This document shows, one piece after another, positions 28,766 to 38,045 of a stretch of DNA of 64,000 nt. The DNA is from Microvirga rosea. GTDB lineage: Bacteria > Pseudomonadota > Alphaproteobacteria > Rhizobiales > Beijerinckiaceae. Both the position numbers and the translations under genes were made by a program. The first letter of the stretch is position 1; the number at the start of each line of letters is the position of its first letter. Location of the stretch: NCBI RefSeq assembly GCF_020595095.1, contig NZ_JAJDOP010000001.1, positions 248,001 through 312,000 of the forward strand. Reading direction: 5' to 3'. Below the pieces are notes generated by a model. The model saw only the letters and a list, made by a program, of their open reading frames with translations. It had not been told where the DNA came from and made no database searches.

Positions 28766-29580
28766 GGTGTCGTTCCCTCCCCTTGCGCATAGGCTTTCTG
28801 CACTTCCGTGCGCAGGCTCGCCCAAATCTCCTTGTGGATATGGTGAAAGGCGGGTTCGAGCCGGATCTCGGAAATGTCCCGCGGCCGCGGCAGGGAAATG
28901 GGAAACTCGCCGATGATGCGGGCGGCGGGACCTGCGGACATGACCACCACGCGGTCCGCCAGGGCGATCGCCTCCTCGAGATCATGCGTGACGAACAGCA
29001 CCGCCTTCCGGTCGGCCGCCCAGAGCTCCAGCAGCAGATTTCCCATGATCTGCCGGGTCTGTGCGTCGAGGGGACCGAAAGGCTCGTCCATGAGCAGGAT
29101 TTCGGGATCGCGAATCAGCATCTGCGCCAGCGCCACGCGCTTGCGCTGGCCTCCGGAGAGCATGTGGGGATAGCGGTCCACGAAGGCCGCGAGGCCGACG
29201 CGGCGGAGCCAGTCCCGCGCCTTGTCGAGGGCTTGTCCGTGGGGCACGCCTTTCGGCTCCAGGGCGACGGCGACATTCTGAAGCGCGGTCTTCCAGGGCA
29301 TCAGCGCGTCCTGCTGGAAGAGATATCCGGCGCGCCGGTTGAGGCCCTGAAGCGGCGCGCCGAAGATGGCGACATCGCCCTCGGACGGTTCGAGAAGACC
29401 CGCCGACGCATTCAGGAGCGTCGACTTTCCGCACCCGGTCGGCCCGACGATGGCGATGAATTCGCCCGGGCGAACCGCAAGATCGATCGCGGCGACGGCT
29501 GTATAGCCACCCTCCTTCGCACCGAAGGTGATGGCAAGATTGCGAAGTGAAACGGCGGAGGCTTGATCGGTCAGCGACAT
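28762..29580 (-). CDS. ABC transporter ATP-binding protein (SsuB/TauB type)
   Basis: The 272-residue ATPase has Walker A GPTGCGKST, Q-loop FQQDALMPWKT, signature LSGGQRKR, Walker B ILLMDEPFG and the H-loop FVTHD. The C-terminal tail with DISEIRLEPAFHHIHKEIW is typical of the nitrate/sulfonate/taurine import ATPases. It is the first gene of the operon with the permease and binding protein. The 204 bases upstream, shared with the divergent BTLCP gene, hold no recognised riboswitch or operator. Confidence 0.94.
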   Translation of the reverse strand: MSLTDQASAVSLRNLAITFGAKEGGYTAVAAIDLAVRPGEFIAIVGPTGCGKSTLLNASAGLLEPSEGDVAIFGAPLQGLNRRAGYLFQQDALMPWKTALQNVAVALEPKGVPHGQALDKARDWLRRVGLAAFVDRYPHMLSGGQRKRVALAQMLIRDPEILLMDEPFGPLDAQTRQIMGNLLLELWAADRKAVLFVTHDLEEAIALADRVVVMSAGPAARIIGEFPISLPRPRDISEIRLEPAFHHIHKEIWASLRTEVQKAYAQGEGTTP

Positions 29581-29784
29581 CGGATGGGACGTTTCCCGCG
29601 TCTGTGAGCGACGCTTGCCTTCACCGTAAAGCCTCGTTCCCCGATGGCAAGACCGAACCCGGCATCACCTTATGCCCAAGCTGCCGTAATCCGGGCGTGA
29701 AGGCGTGATGAGAAAGGCGCGAGAACATTAAAGCCGGTCGCTTCGAAAAGTTCCGGCACGAACAACAGCTTTTTGGGGGCCATC

Positions 29785-30330
29785 ATGTCCATTTTCCGTA
29801 TCTGCGCCGGCGGCGTTACCCTGGCGATGCTCATGGCCGTCCCGGCGGCGGCGAAACCTGCCGTGGGTGTGACCGTGACTGCTGAGCGCATGGCCGAACT
29901 CCAGCGCGTCAACACGTTCGTCAACAGCACCATCGTCGAGATGTCGGATATGGAGCAGTACGGGCGCGAGGATGTCTGGACCCTCCCGACCAGCGGAAAG
30001 GGCGACTGCGAAGATTTCGCGCTTTTGAAGCGCAAGCTCCTGCTGGAGAGAGGGTGGCCCTCCGCGGCCCTGTCGATTGCCGTCGGCGTGACGGCTCAGG
30101 GCGAAGCTCACGCGGTTCTGACCGTGGCGACCGCCGAGGGCTCCCTGGTGCTCGACAACCTGACCTCCACGATCCTGCCGTCCTCGCGGACGGGGCACAC
30201 GTTCTACGCTCGCCAATCGGGGCGAGGATGGATCGCGGCGTCTGGGGAAAGGACACGGGAGCCGACGGTGGATCTTCCGGTCGCGGAGCGGATTGTCGCT
30301 GGAGCAAGCTCTCGACGCAGGCGCGGGTGA
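29785..30330 (+). CDS. Transglutaminase-like cysteine peptidase (BTLCP family), secreted
   Basis: The 181-residue protein has a signal peptide (about 1-26, ending AAA). The domain shows the BTLCP triad: Cys in GKGDCEDFALLKRKLL, His in EAHAVLTV and Asp in VLDNL. It is a small periplasmic papain-like fold protein; in other proteobacteria members of this family (for example LapG) cleave adhesins, and some are inactive. No LapD-like partner is adjacent. GGGGG lies just before the ATG; a TTG four codons upstream is less likely. Whether it acts on the RTX proteins in this window is pure speculation. Confidence 0.85.
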   Translation: MSIFRICAGGVTLAMLMAVPAAAKPAVGVTVTAERMAELQRVNTFVNSTIVEMSDMEQYGREDVWTLPTSGKGDCEDFALLKRKLLLERGWPSAALSIAVGVTAQGEAHAVLTVATAEGSLVLDNLTSTILPSSRTGHTFYARQSGRGWIAASGERTREPTVDLPVAERIVAGASSRRRRG

Positions 30331-30562
30331 GATCGTCAAGAACAGCCAAGATTGAGTAAGAATTCCCATCAACGGGAGGGGCAGCGACGCAGGATAGCGA
30401 AGATGAACGGTTCCTGAATACATACATGAAGCGCATTAATGGCCAAGCTATGCTAATCGTTCCGTTGAATGTGTTGGAAAAGATAGATTAATACTGCCGA
30501 GCTGCAGTTATTCAATAACTTTTCTCTTGAAGAGTGGGAACCATGTCTTTGCTGCCGCGTCA

Positions 30563-30591
30563 TTGAGACATTCGAGACAATTTAGTCTCAA
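30563..30591. repeat. Interleaved inverted repeat upstream of the Gly-rich protein gene
   Basis: TTGAGAC (30563-30569) pairs with GTCTCAA (30585-30591), and an inner GAGAC (30574-30578) also pairs with the same right arm. The 291-base region around it (30331-30621) is AT-rich and has no gene. It could be a regulator site about 30 bases before the start. Confidence 0.5.
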
Positions 30592-30621
30592 TTTCCAACG
30601 ATCTCCTCTTCAGGTGAGTCC

Positions 30622-31518
30622 ATGAAACGTTCGCACGTTCTCGCTGCGTCCAGCGCAGCCCTTTTGCTTGCTTCCGCGTTCCCGGCTTTGGCACAGGGCC
30701 TGCGTCCGGGAGGGCAATGTGTTCCGGCAGTCGCCAATCCGTCGATGTACAGCAACTGTCGTCTTCACATCGTCCAGGGTGAAGAGGTATGCCGCTGCGC
30801 CGTTCGTCCTCAGGCGTTGCGCCAGCTGAACAGATTGACGGACCGGGACGTCACGGCGACCGGATCGATCACGCAGCGCGCTCCGCTGGCGAGTGGCTCG
30901 GGCAGCACCCCTCTTTTCGGCTCGGGCGGATTTGCGAACCAGAACTTCTCGGCCCCTGGCGGTTCCGTCGCGCCTCTCTCCGGCCAACCCAATACGTTGA
31001 ATGGCGGCGCCGTCAGCCCAGCCGGAGCCGCGCGCGGGAATGCCCTTGGCAGCAGCGCCCGTGGCGCTGCGGCCGGTCGTGGGGGTGAGGCAGCAGCCAG
31101 CGGGACGGGCGATGTCGCCTCGACCGGCAGCGTAGGCGCCGGAGCGCCCGGGGGCGCGGGTGCGGTTGGTGGCGGAGCAACTGCCGGCGGCGGAGCTACT
31201 GCTGGAGGTGGGACGACCGCCGGAAGCGGGACTGGGACCGGAGGCGGAGCCGTCGGATCAACGGGTGGCGGCTTGGGCAATCCAGGAAATGATCACAGCG
31301 TCGGTCACGCCGGCGAGAGCCCGAATGGGGGCGATTTTGGTGGCGGATCCCGGGGCCGCGGTGACGTGGGTGATCGAGGCGGTGATCGAGGAGGCGGCCG
31401 TGGAAACGGCAACAACGGTGAGCACAACGGCAACGATGGCGGCGGACACGGCAATAACGGCTTCGGGAATGGCGGCCGTGACGGGAGCCCCAACGGCAAG
31501 GACGACAGCGTCCGTTAA
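30622..31518 (+). CDS. Gly-rich secreted protein with N-terminal four-cysteine module, unknown function
   Basis: The 298-residue product starts with a clear signal peptide (about 1-25, ALAQ). It is followed by a compact module with C33, C46, C57 and C59 (CVPAV...NC...EEVCRCA), probably disulfide-bonded. The remainder (about 90-298) is low-complexity: Gly/Ala/Ser/Thr-rich, then Gly/Asn/Asp/Arg-rich with GGRG and NGNDGG runs. I do not recognise a domain. It is a single-gene unit with its own terminator. The low-complexity half makes the DNA highly repetitive and yields misleading open frames on other strands. A surface or matrix role is a guess. Confidence 0.8.
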   Translation: MKRSHVLAASSAALLLASAFPALAQGLRPGGQCVPAVANPSMYSNCRLHIVQGEEVCRCAVRPQALRQLNRLTDRDVTATGSITQRAPLASGSGSTPLFGSGGFANQNFSAPGGSVAPLSGQPNTLNGGAVSPAGAARGNALGSSARGAAAGRGGEAAASGTGDVASTGSVGAGAPGGAGAVGGGATAGGGATAGGGTTAGSGTGTGGGAVGSTGGGLGNPGNDHSVGHAGESPNGGDFGGGSRGRGDVGDRGGDRGGGRGNGNNGEHNGNDGGGHGNNGFGNGGRDGSPNGKDDSVR

Positions 31519-31542
31519 AACGCCTTCCTGACTTTTTCTGTG

Positions 31543-31579
31543 CAACCCCGGCTTGCCCAAGCCGGGGTTGTTTTTGTTT
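31543..31579 (+). terminator. Rho-independent terminator of the Gly-rich protein gene
   Basis: A 12-bp perfect stem CAACCCCGGCTT / AAGCCGGGGTTG with a GCCC loop is followed by TTTTTGTTT. Confidence 0.94.
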
Positions 31580-31680
31580 GCCGCCTCTTCTGCCTGCGTT
31601 TTGTGCAGACATGCCCAAACAGCCTCATTTGTGAGCGCTTCCGCGGTCAGGGCGGAACGGCCGAAGCAGCCCGCACGCGT

Positions 31681-31696
31681 TGGCATCATTTTTGCT
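31681..31696 (+). promoter_or_regulatory. Sigma-54 promoter of glnK-amtB
   Basis: TGGCATCATTTTTGCT has the GG-N10-GC spacing and fits the TGGCAC-N5-TTGC consensus at most positions. It lies about 105 bases before glnK, as expected for an NtrC-activated nitrogen-limitation promoter. A TCTGC-N11-GCAGA inverted repeat at 31589-31609, about 80 bases upstream, is a possible but weak enhancer site. Confidence 0.85.
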
Positions 31697-31699
31697 TAA

Positions 31700-32140
<441 letters not shown>

Positions 32141-32177
32141 TGCCCGTTTCCCTTTCCTCGTCCGGAGTCTGAATCCG

Positions 32178-33515
32178 ATGAAACCTCGTTTGAATCTCGC
32201 AACGGCCCTTGCGGGCATCGGGCTCACGCTCATGGCGTTCGAGCCGGCGCTCGCCCAGGATGCCGCCGCTCCCACGGTCAACAAGGGCGACACCGCCTGG
32301 ATGCTCGTGTCGACCATCCTGGTGATCCTGATGACGATCCCGGGCCTTGCCCTGTTCTACGGCGGCCTGGTGCGCACCAAGAACATGCTGTCCCTGCTGA
32401 TGCAGGTCTTCTCCGTGTTCAGCCTGGTCGCGATCTTGTGGGTGTTCTACGGCTATTCCCTCGCTTTCACGTCGGGACCCGGCGGCATCGGCGCGTTCAT
32501 CGGCGGCTTCTCCAAGGCCTTTCTGGCCGGCGTGACCACGGATTCCACCGCCGACACCTTCACCAAGGGCGTGGCGATCCCGGAATTCACGTTCCTGGCC
32601 TTCCAGCTGACCTTCGCGGCGATCACGCCGGCTCTCATCGTCGGCGCCTTCGCGGAGCGCATCAAGTTCAAGGCCGTGATGCTGTTCACGGCCCTGTGGC
32701 TGACCTTCATCTATCTGCCGATCGCCCACATGGTGTGGTTCTCGGAAGGCTATCTGTTCGGTCTGGGCGCCCTCGACTTCGCAGGCGGCACGGTCGTGCA
32801 CATCAACTCGGGCGTGGCAGGTCTCATCGGCGCCCTCATGGTCGGCAAGCGGATCGGCTACGGCCGCGACCTGCTCGCGCCGCACTCCCTGACCCTTACC
32901 TTCGTCGGCGCATGCCTTCTGTGGGTGGGCTGGTTCGGCTTCAATGCCGGCTCGAACCTCGAGGCGACCGGCGGCGCCGCGCTGGCTCTTCTCAACACCA
33001 TCCTGGCTCCCGCCGCCGCAGGCCTGGCGTGGACCACCGTGGAGGCTTTCGAGAAGGGCAAGGCCTCGCTGCTGGGCATCGCGTCGGGCGCGGTCGCGGG
33101 CCTCGTCGCCATCACGCCGGCCGCCGGCCTTGCCGGTCCGATGGGCTCCATCGTGCTCGGTCTCGTGGTGGGCGTGGTCTGCTATCTGGCCGTCACCACC
33201 ATCAAGAACGCCCTCGGCTATGACGATGCCCTCGATGTGTTCGGCATCCACGGGGTCGGCGGCATCGTCGGCGCCATCGGCACCGGCATCGTCGCGGCAC
33301 CTTCGCTCGGCGGCTACGGCGTCGGCGAATATTCGATCGGCGGACAGCTCTGGACGCAGCTCATCGCGGTGGTCGTGACCCTGCTGTGGACCGGAATCGG
33401 CTCGTTCATCCTCTACAAGATCGTCGATCTCACGGTGGGCCTGCGCGCCGCCTACGAGGCGGAGCGCGAAGGTCTCGACCTCGCGGACCACGGCGAGCGC
33501 GCCTACAATTACTGA
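32178..33515 (+). CDS. amtB: Ammonium transporter AmtB
   Basis: The 445-residue protein has a cleavable signal (about 1-26, ALAQ), as in E. coli AmtB, then 11 helices. The pore twin histidines lie in GTVVHINSGVAGL and DVFGIHGVGGIVG, and the signature DFAGGTVVHINSG is present. It imports ammonium and is gated by GlnK binding. It ends 43 bases before a strong terminator. GGAG at 32163-32166 is spaced 11 bases before the ATG. Confidence 0.97.
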   Translation: MKPRLNLATALAGIGLTLMAFEPALAQDAAAPTVNKGDTAWMLVSTILVILMTIPGLALFYGGLVRTKNMLSLLMQVFSVFSLVAILWVFYGYSLAFTSGPGGIGAFIGGFSKAFLAGVTTDSTADTFTKGVAIPEFTFLAFQLTFAAITPALIVGAFAERIKFKAVMLFTALWLTFIYLPIAHMVWFSEGYLFGLGALDFAGGTVVHINSGVAGLIGALMVGKRIGYGRDLLAPHSLTLTFVGACLLWVGWFGFNAGSNLEATGGAALALLNTILAPAAAGLAWTTVEAFEKGKASLLGIASGAVAGLVAITPAAGLAGPMGSIVLGLVVGVVCYLAVTTIKNALGYDDALDVFGIHGVGGIVGAIGTGIVAAPSLGGYGVGEYSIGGQLWTQLIAVVVTLLWTGIGSFILYKIVDLTVGLRAAYEAEREGLDLADHGERAYNY

Positions 33516-33558
33516 GCTTTCCGACGACAAGACAAACCAACCAGAGGGTCGTCAAAGG

Positions 33559-33592
33559 AAAAGCCCCGGCATCACGGCCGGGGCTTTTCTGT
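33559..33592 (+). terminator. Rho-independent terminator of glnK-amtB
   Basis: A 12-bp perfect stem AAAAGCCCCGGC / GCCGGGGCTTTT with an ATCACG loop. The arms' A/T ends allow action in both directions, so it may also serve the convergent sco gene. Confidence 0.93.
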
Positions 33593-33624
33593 TGTTGTCG
33601 TCCGGGATTGCGGCCGATGTCACA

Positions 33625-34230
33625 TCACCCGTTCTTCACCAGGTTCTGCAGCTTCTGCCGCCGGGTTTCCTGCGGCTCCTGGAAATTGGAGGAGCCGTAG
33701 AAATCTCCCTTCGAGTCCATCAGGAAGATCGTGGCCGTGTGGTTCATGGTGTAGCCGGAATCGGTGGGGACCTTTTCGTAGAACACCTTGTAGGCCTTCG
33801 CGGTGGCGGCGATCTGATCGGGCGTGCCGGACAGGCCGATGATCCGCGGATCGAACGAGGACAGGTAGGTCTTCATCAAGTCCGGCGTGTCCTGTTCGGG
33901 ATCGATGGTGACGAAGACCACGTTGAGCTTGTCCGCGTCCTTGCCCATCGTCGTGAGATCCTGCGTCAGGTCGTAGAGGGTCGTCGGACAGACTTCGGGA
34001 CAATGGGTGAAGCCGAAGAAGATGGCGAACGGCTTGCCCTTCAGGCTGTCGCTCGAAAATGGCTTTCCCTCCTGCGACGTCAGCTGGAACGGGCCGCCGA
34101 TGGGAACCCGCGAGGCGGACCCCGAGGGCTTGGGATCCGGCAGGACCAGGAGCAGGGTCGCGAGAAGAAAGATCGCCGCCGTCAGGAAGACCAGCAGCGG
34201 CAGAAGCAGAGATCGTCTGACAACCATCAT
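33625..34230 (-). CDS. SCO1/SenC-family copper chaperone
   Basis: The 201-residue protein has an N-terminal membrane anchor (about 8-30) and a thioredoxin-like domain with the copper-binding C77-P-E-V-C81 motif (THCPEVCP) and the third ligand H164 (YTMNHTAT). It delivers or reduces copper for the CuA centre of cytochrome c oxidase on the periplasmic side. It is the last gene of a minus-strand group with PCuAC and a DUF2946-like gene, all consistent with copper supply to the terminal oxidase. Confidence 0.94.
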   Translation of the reverse strand: MMVVRRSLLLPLLVFLTAAIFLLATLLLVLPDPKPSGSASRVPIGGPFQLTSQEGKPFSSDSLKGKPFAIFFGFTHCPEVCPTTLYDLTQDLTTMGKDADKLNVVFVTIDPEQDTPDLMKTYLSSFDPRIIGLSGTPDQIAATAKAYKVFYEKVPTDSGYTMNHTATIFLMDSKGDFYGSSNFQEPQETRRQKLQNLVKNG

Positions 34231-34240
34231 GCCCTCCCGG

Positions 34241-34771
34241 TCAGTGCTTGTGTTGCATGGGCGCGGTCTCCTGGCCGCCCATCCCGCGCACCGTATAGGT
34301 CACCTCGACGGTTCCGGCTTTCTCGAACACGAGGGTGCCCTTCAGGCTCTGCCCGTCCTTCAACGGCTCCTTGAGATCCATGAACATGAGGTGATAGCCG
34401 CCGGGCTTGAGCTCGACGCTTGCGCCGGGAGCGATGTCCAGTCCGCCATCCACGGGCTTCATCCGCATGACGTTGTCGACCATGGACATCTCATGGATTT
34501 CGACCCTTTCGGCGAGCGGGAACGACCCGCCGACGAGGCGGTCCGGCTCCTTGCCGGTGTTGGTGATGCGCAGATAGCCGCCGCCCACCTTCGCGCCGCC
34601 GGGGGTCGCGCGGGACCAGGGCTGCTCGATGGTCAGATCACCGATCTTGACGGTGGCGGACGGGGACGGGAGGCCGGCGGCCTTCGCGGTTTCGAACGGG
34701 ACGGGGGCAAGGGCCGACACGGCCATGAGAGTAAGGGCGGCGAGCGCGCCGGCGGAGAATGACAGCTTCAT
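34241..34771 (-). CDS. PCuAC-family periplasmic copper chaperone
   Basis: The 176-residue protein has a signal peptide (about 1-31) and the PCuAC (formerly DUF461) ligand pattern H-M-x10-M-x21-H-x-M: the first part is IHEMSMVDNVMRM and the second is GGYHLMFM. It binds Cu(I) and passes it to Sco or directly to the CuA site. An additional His/Met tail (APMQHKH) may also bind copper. It starts upstream of sco with 10 bases between them, so the two are cotranscribed. Confidence 0.92.
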   Translation of the reverse strand: MKLSFSAGALAALTLMAVSALAPVPFETAKAAGLPSPSATVKIGDLTIEQPWSRATPGGAKVGGGYLRITNTGKEPDRLVGGSFPLAERVEIHEMSMVDNVMRMKPVDGGLDIAPGASVELKPGGYHLMFMDLKEPLKDGQSLKGTLVFEKAGTVEVTYTVRGMGGQETAPMQHKH

Positions 34772-34819
34772 CGGAAGAAACCTGTAGTCGCGGTGAAAAC
34801 GTGTTGTGACGGGAGACGT

Positions 34820-35200
34820 TCACACCGGACGCGGAGGCGCGCGCGAGCCGACCGGCAAAAAGCCGACGAGCCGGACCGGGTCGGCCCTGTCCGGCGAGAA
34901 GGAAATCGTGGCGGGCGTGAGGGCAAGGCGCGCAAGGCCGGCCTGAACCAGCGGCGGTCCGCCGAATGCGGCGGACAGATTGCACCCGAGGATGCAGCAC
35001 AGGGCGTCGTGGGCCTGCGCCGGGCCATGAGGTTTCGAATGTTCGGAGGATTGCGCGCATATGACGCCTTCGGAAAGGCTCGCCTGCGCGTGAACGGCTC
35101 CGCCGAACGAGAACGAGAGCGCCTGAAGCGCCAGGGCATAGGCGATCACGGCCGTCAGCGCGGCCCGTTGCCAGCGTGTGAGAAATGCCCTGCCCGTCAT
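34820..35200 (-). CDS. DUF2946-like membrane or secreted protein
   Basis: The 126-residue product has an N-terminal hydrophobic segment (about 10-35) and a Cys/His-containing core with VICAQSSEHSKPHGP and HDALCCILGCN. This CC...C pattern is what I associate with DUF2946-type proteins encoded next to copper genes. The start is uncertain: the ATG at 35200 is chosen; a TTG at 35236 would add 12 residues. It precedes PCuAC and sco on the same strand with a 48-base gap. Confidence 0.6.
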   Translation of the reverse strand: MTGRAFLTRWQRAALTAVIAYALALQALSFSFGGAVHAQASLSEGVICAQSSEHSKPHGPAQAHDALCCILGCNLSAAFGGPPLVQAGLARLALTPATISFSPDRADPVRLVGFLPVGSRAPPRPV

Positions 35201-35258
35201 GGCGCGGACACTGGTCCGTCCCGACCGCCGCGTCAACCGGTGATCGCGACGCTTAGGG

Positions 35259-35274
35259 TTAAAGGACCCTTAAC
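35259..35274 (+). promoter_or_regulatory. CtrA-type box upstream of ftsK
   Basis: TTAA-AGGACCC-TTAAC matches the CtrA consensus exactly and is embedded in a larger inverted repeat GGGTTAA-N7-TTAACCC (35256-35276). It is 60 bases before the ftsK start and 59 bases from the divergent copper genes. Confidence 0.65.
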
Positions 35275-35333
35275 CCCATCCGGCTAGTGTCTCCGTTCGA
35301 TTTTGTTGGCGAGATTTCGACTCAGGGTTCTCG

Positions 35334-37934
35334 ATGCGAACGGCACGACGCTCCTCCTCTTCCTATGATGGATTGTCCAGCGCTCTGCGGGCCTTCGTGG
35401 CCCGCCGTGCCCAGGAGATGATCGGCCTGTGCCTGCTCGTCCTGGCCGGCGCAGTGGCGGCGTCCCTCGCCACGTGGTCGGTGGACGATCCGAGCCTCAA
35501 CAACGCCACCGATGCGCCGATACGCAACCTCCTCGGCTGGCCGGGAGCCATCGTGGCGGACCTGCTGATGCAGCTCCTGGGGCTCGGCTCGATCGCGGCC
35601 CTGCTGCCGCTCGCCCTGTGGGGCTGGCGGTTGATGAAGTCCGGCCATCTCGGCCGGGCGCAACTGCGGTTGGCTCTCTGGGTTCTGGGGGCCGGTGCGG
35701 CGACAGCCCTTGCCAGTGCGTTGCCGGCGACCGACCGCTGGCCCTTGCCCACGGGCCTGGGCGGCGTCGTGGGAGATGCGGTCCTGACGGCCGGAAAGGC
35801 CGTCACGGGGCTGTCCAGCGGCTCCGCCAGCGCCGTGCTCGGCCTCGTCTTTGCCGGCATCGCGATTTTGACGCTCAGCGCCGCCTGCGGCCTGGGATTG
35901 TCGGAGGAGCGGCACTATGCCGATCCGGACGAGGCGGACGAGCCCGTGGAGGCGAAGCGCCCGCGTCGGAAGGTGCCCGAGTGGGACGAGGCGGACGAGG
36001 CGACCGCAGACGAGCCCGGCTGGGGCATCGTGTCCCTCGGGGCCTTGGCCCATGGCGCCATGAGCCTGCGGGCCGCGGCCCGCCGCTGGGCCGAGCGCCG
36101 CGCCGCGCCCGACGAGGAATACGAGACGGCTCCGGCCGGTGCATCGCCCCGGCGCGGGGCGCCTGACGCGATCTGGACCCGCCGCGAGCCGATCCTGGAC
36201 GATGCCGCGCCGCGCCGTGCGAGACCCGCGCCGGCCGCGGCCCCGCTCCACGACGAGGACGACGAGGGTTGGGACGAGGCCCCGTCCGGCGCTCCCGCCC
36301 GCGTTTCGATGCCCGAGCCCGCTCCGTCGCGGGTCGCCCCCGCGCCTGCCGCGCCCAAACCCGGCAAGCGCATGGTCCGCGAGGCGCAGCCCTCGTTCCT
36401 CGACGAGGGCAATTATCAGCTGCCGGCCCTCACCCTCCTGGCCGAGCCCAAGAAGCCGCAGGCCCCGACGGTTTCGGCGGACGCCCTGGAGCAGAACGCC
36501 GCGCTGCTCGAAGGAACGCTGGAGGATTTCGGCGTCAAGGGCGAGATCATCAATGTCCGGCCCGGCCCTGTCGTGACCCTTTACGAGCTGGAGCCCGCCC
36601 CGGGCACCAAATCCTCGCGGGTGATCTCGCTCGCGGACGACATCGCCCGCTCCATGAGTGCCGTCTCGGCCCGCGTGGCGGTGGTGCAGGGCCGCAACGC
36701 CATCGGCATCGAGCTGCCCAACCACAAGCGCGAGACCGTCTTCCTGCGCGAGCTCCTGGCGAGTCAGGATTTCGAATCGACCAAGCAGAAGCTCGCTCTG
36801 TGCCTCGGCAAGACGATCGGCGGCGAGCCGGTGATCGCGGATCTGGCACGCATGCCGCACCTCTTGGTCGCCGGCACCACCGGCTCGGGCAAGTCGGTCG
36901 CCATCAACACCATGATCCTGTCGCTCGTATACCGGCTCAAGCCGGAAGAATGCCGGCTGATCATGGTCGATCCGAAGATGCTCGAACTGTCCGTCTATGA
37001 CGGTATCCCTCACCTGCTGACCCCCGTCGTCACCGATCCGAAAAAGGCCGTGGTGGCGCTCAAATGGGCGGTTCGGGAGATGGAGGACCGGTACAAGAAG
37101 ATGTCGAAGCTGGGGGTGCGCAACATCGACGGCTTCAATGCCCGCGTGTCGGAAGCCAAGGCCAAGGGTGAGGTGATCACCCGCACGGTCCAGACCGGCT
37201 TTGACCGCGAAACCGGCCAGGCGGTGTACGAGGACGAGGTGATGGACCTCGAGCCGCTGCCGTACATCGTGGTGATCGTCGACGAGATGGCCGACCTGAT
37301 GATGGTGGCCGGCAAGGAGATCGAAGGGGCGATCCAGCGCCTGGCGCAGATGGCGCGGGCGGCGGGCATTCACGTGATCCTGGCGACCCAGCGTCCGTCG
37401 GTGGATGTGATCACCGGCACGATCAAGGCGAACTTCCCGACGCGGATTTCGTTTCAGGTGACGTCGAAGATCGACAGCCGGACGATTTTGGGCGAGATGG
37501 GGGCGGAGCAGCTTCTGGGTCAGGGCGACATGCTGTACATGGCGGGCGGTGGTCGGATCACCCGCGTGCACGGGCCGTTCTGCTCCGACGAGGAGGTCGA
37601 GAAGGTCGTCGCTCATCTCAAGCGCCAGGGCCGCCCGCAATATCTCGAAGCCGTCACGGCGGACGAGGACAACGGCGGCGAAGGCGGCGACGCGCCTGTC
37701 TTCGATCAGGGCGAGTTCGGATCGGGCGGCGGCGATCTCTACGATCAGGCGATCGCGGTGATCCTGCGCGACAAGAAGGCGTCGACCTCGTATATCCAGC
37801 GGCGTCTGCAGATCGGCTACAACCGGGCGGCATCGCTGATGGAGCGGATGGAGAAGGAAGGCATCGTCGGCCCCGCCAACCATGCCGGCAAACGCGAAAT
37901 CCTCATGGAAACACCGGATCTCGGCGAGGATTGA
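35334..37934 (+). CDS. ftsK: DNA translocase FtsK
   Basis: The 866-residue protein has four hydrophobic N-terminal segments (about 25-190), an acidic and Pro/Ala-rich linker (about 195-390), and the motor domain with Walker A GTTGSGKS (514-521) and Walker [11 protein letters not shown]. The C-terminal gamma winged helix (about 800-860, [32 protein letters not shown]) recognises KOPS sequences. It couples septation to chromosome dimer resolution at the divisome. A CtrA-type box upstream suggests cell-cycle control. The long antisense open frame across the gene is a GC artefact. Confidence 0.97.
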   Translation: MRTARRSSSSYDGLSSALRAFVARRAQEMIGLCLLVLAGAVAASLATWSVDDPSLNNATDAPIRNLLGWPGAIVADLLMQLLGLGSIAALLPLALWGWRLMKSGHLGRAQLRLALWVLGAGAATALASALPATDRWPLPTGLGGVVGDAVLTAGKAVTGLSSGSASAVLGLVFAGIAILTLSAACGLGLSEERHYADPDEADEPVEAKRPRRKVPEWDEADEATADEPGWGIVSLGALAHGAMSLRAAARRWAERRAAPDEEYETAPAGASPRRGAPDAIWTRREPILDDAAPRRARPAPAAAPLHDEDDEGWDEAPSGAPARVSMPEPAPSRVAPAPAAPKPGKRMVREAQPSFLDEGNYQLPALTLLAEPKKPQAPTVSADALEQNAALLEGTLEDFGVKGEIINVRPGPVVTLYELEPAPGTKSSRVISLADDIARSMSAVSARVAVVQGRNAIGIELPNHKRETVFLRELLASQDFESTKQKLALCLGKTIGGEPVIADLARMPHLLVAGTTGSGKSVAINTMILSLVYRLKPEECRLIMVDPKMLELSVYDGIPHLLTPVVTDPKKAVVALKWAVREMEDRYKKMSKLGVRNIDGFNARVSEAKAKGEVITRTVQTGFDRETGQAVYEDEVMDLEPLPYIVVIVDEMADLMMVAGKEIEGAIQRLAQMARAAGIHVILATQRPSVDVITGTIKANFPTRISFQVTSKIDSRTILGEMGAEQLLGQGDMLYMAGGGRITRVHGPFCSDEEVEKVVAHLKRQGRPQYLEAVTADEDNGGEGGDAPVFDQGEFGSGGGDLYDQAIAVILRDKKASTSYIQRRLQIGYNRAASLMERMEKEGIVGPANHAGKREILMETPDLGED

Positions 37935-38045
37935 TCGTGGATCGAATCGACGCATACGGAACCTCGGCCCTGGTGGTGGCGTCATCGATTAGCCACATGA
38001 GAAGGCTAGCGCAGCACCCTCTCTGACATGCAAGGATCGTTCCGG

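Noticed and set aside
29581-29784. Possible thiamine or sulfur riboswitch before the ABC importer operon
   Set aside because: No TPP, SAM or other conserved core sequence was found on the minus strand.
31000-31520. Possible CRISPR-like or minisatellite array in the Gly-rich region
   Set aside because: The repetition is codon-level low complexity (GGC/GGA runs) in one reading frame without fixed spacers or identical repeats.
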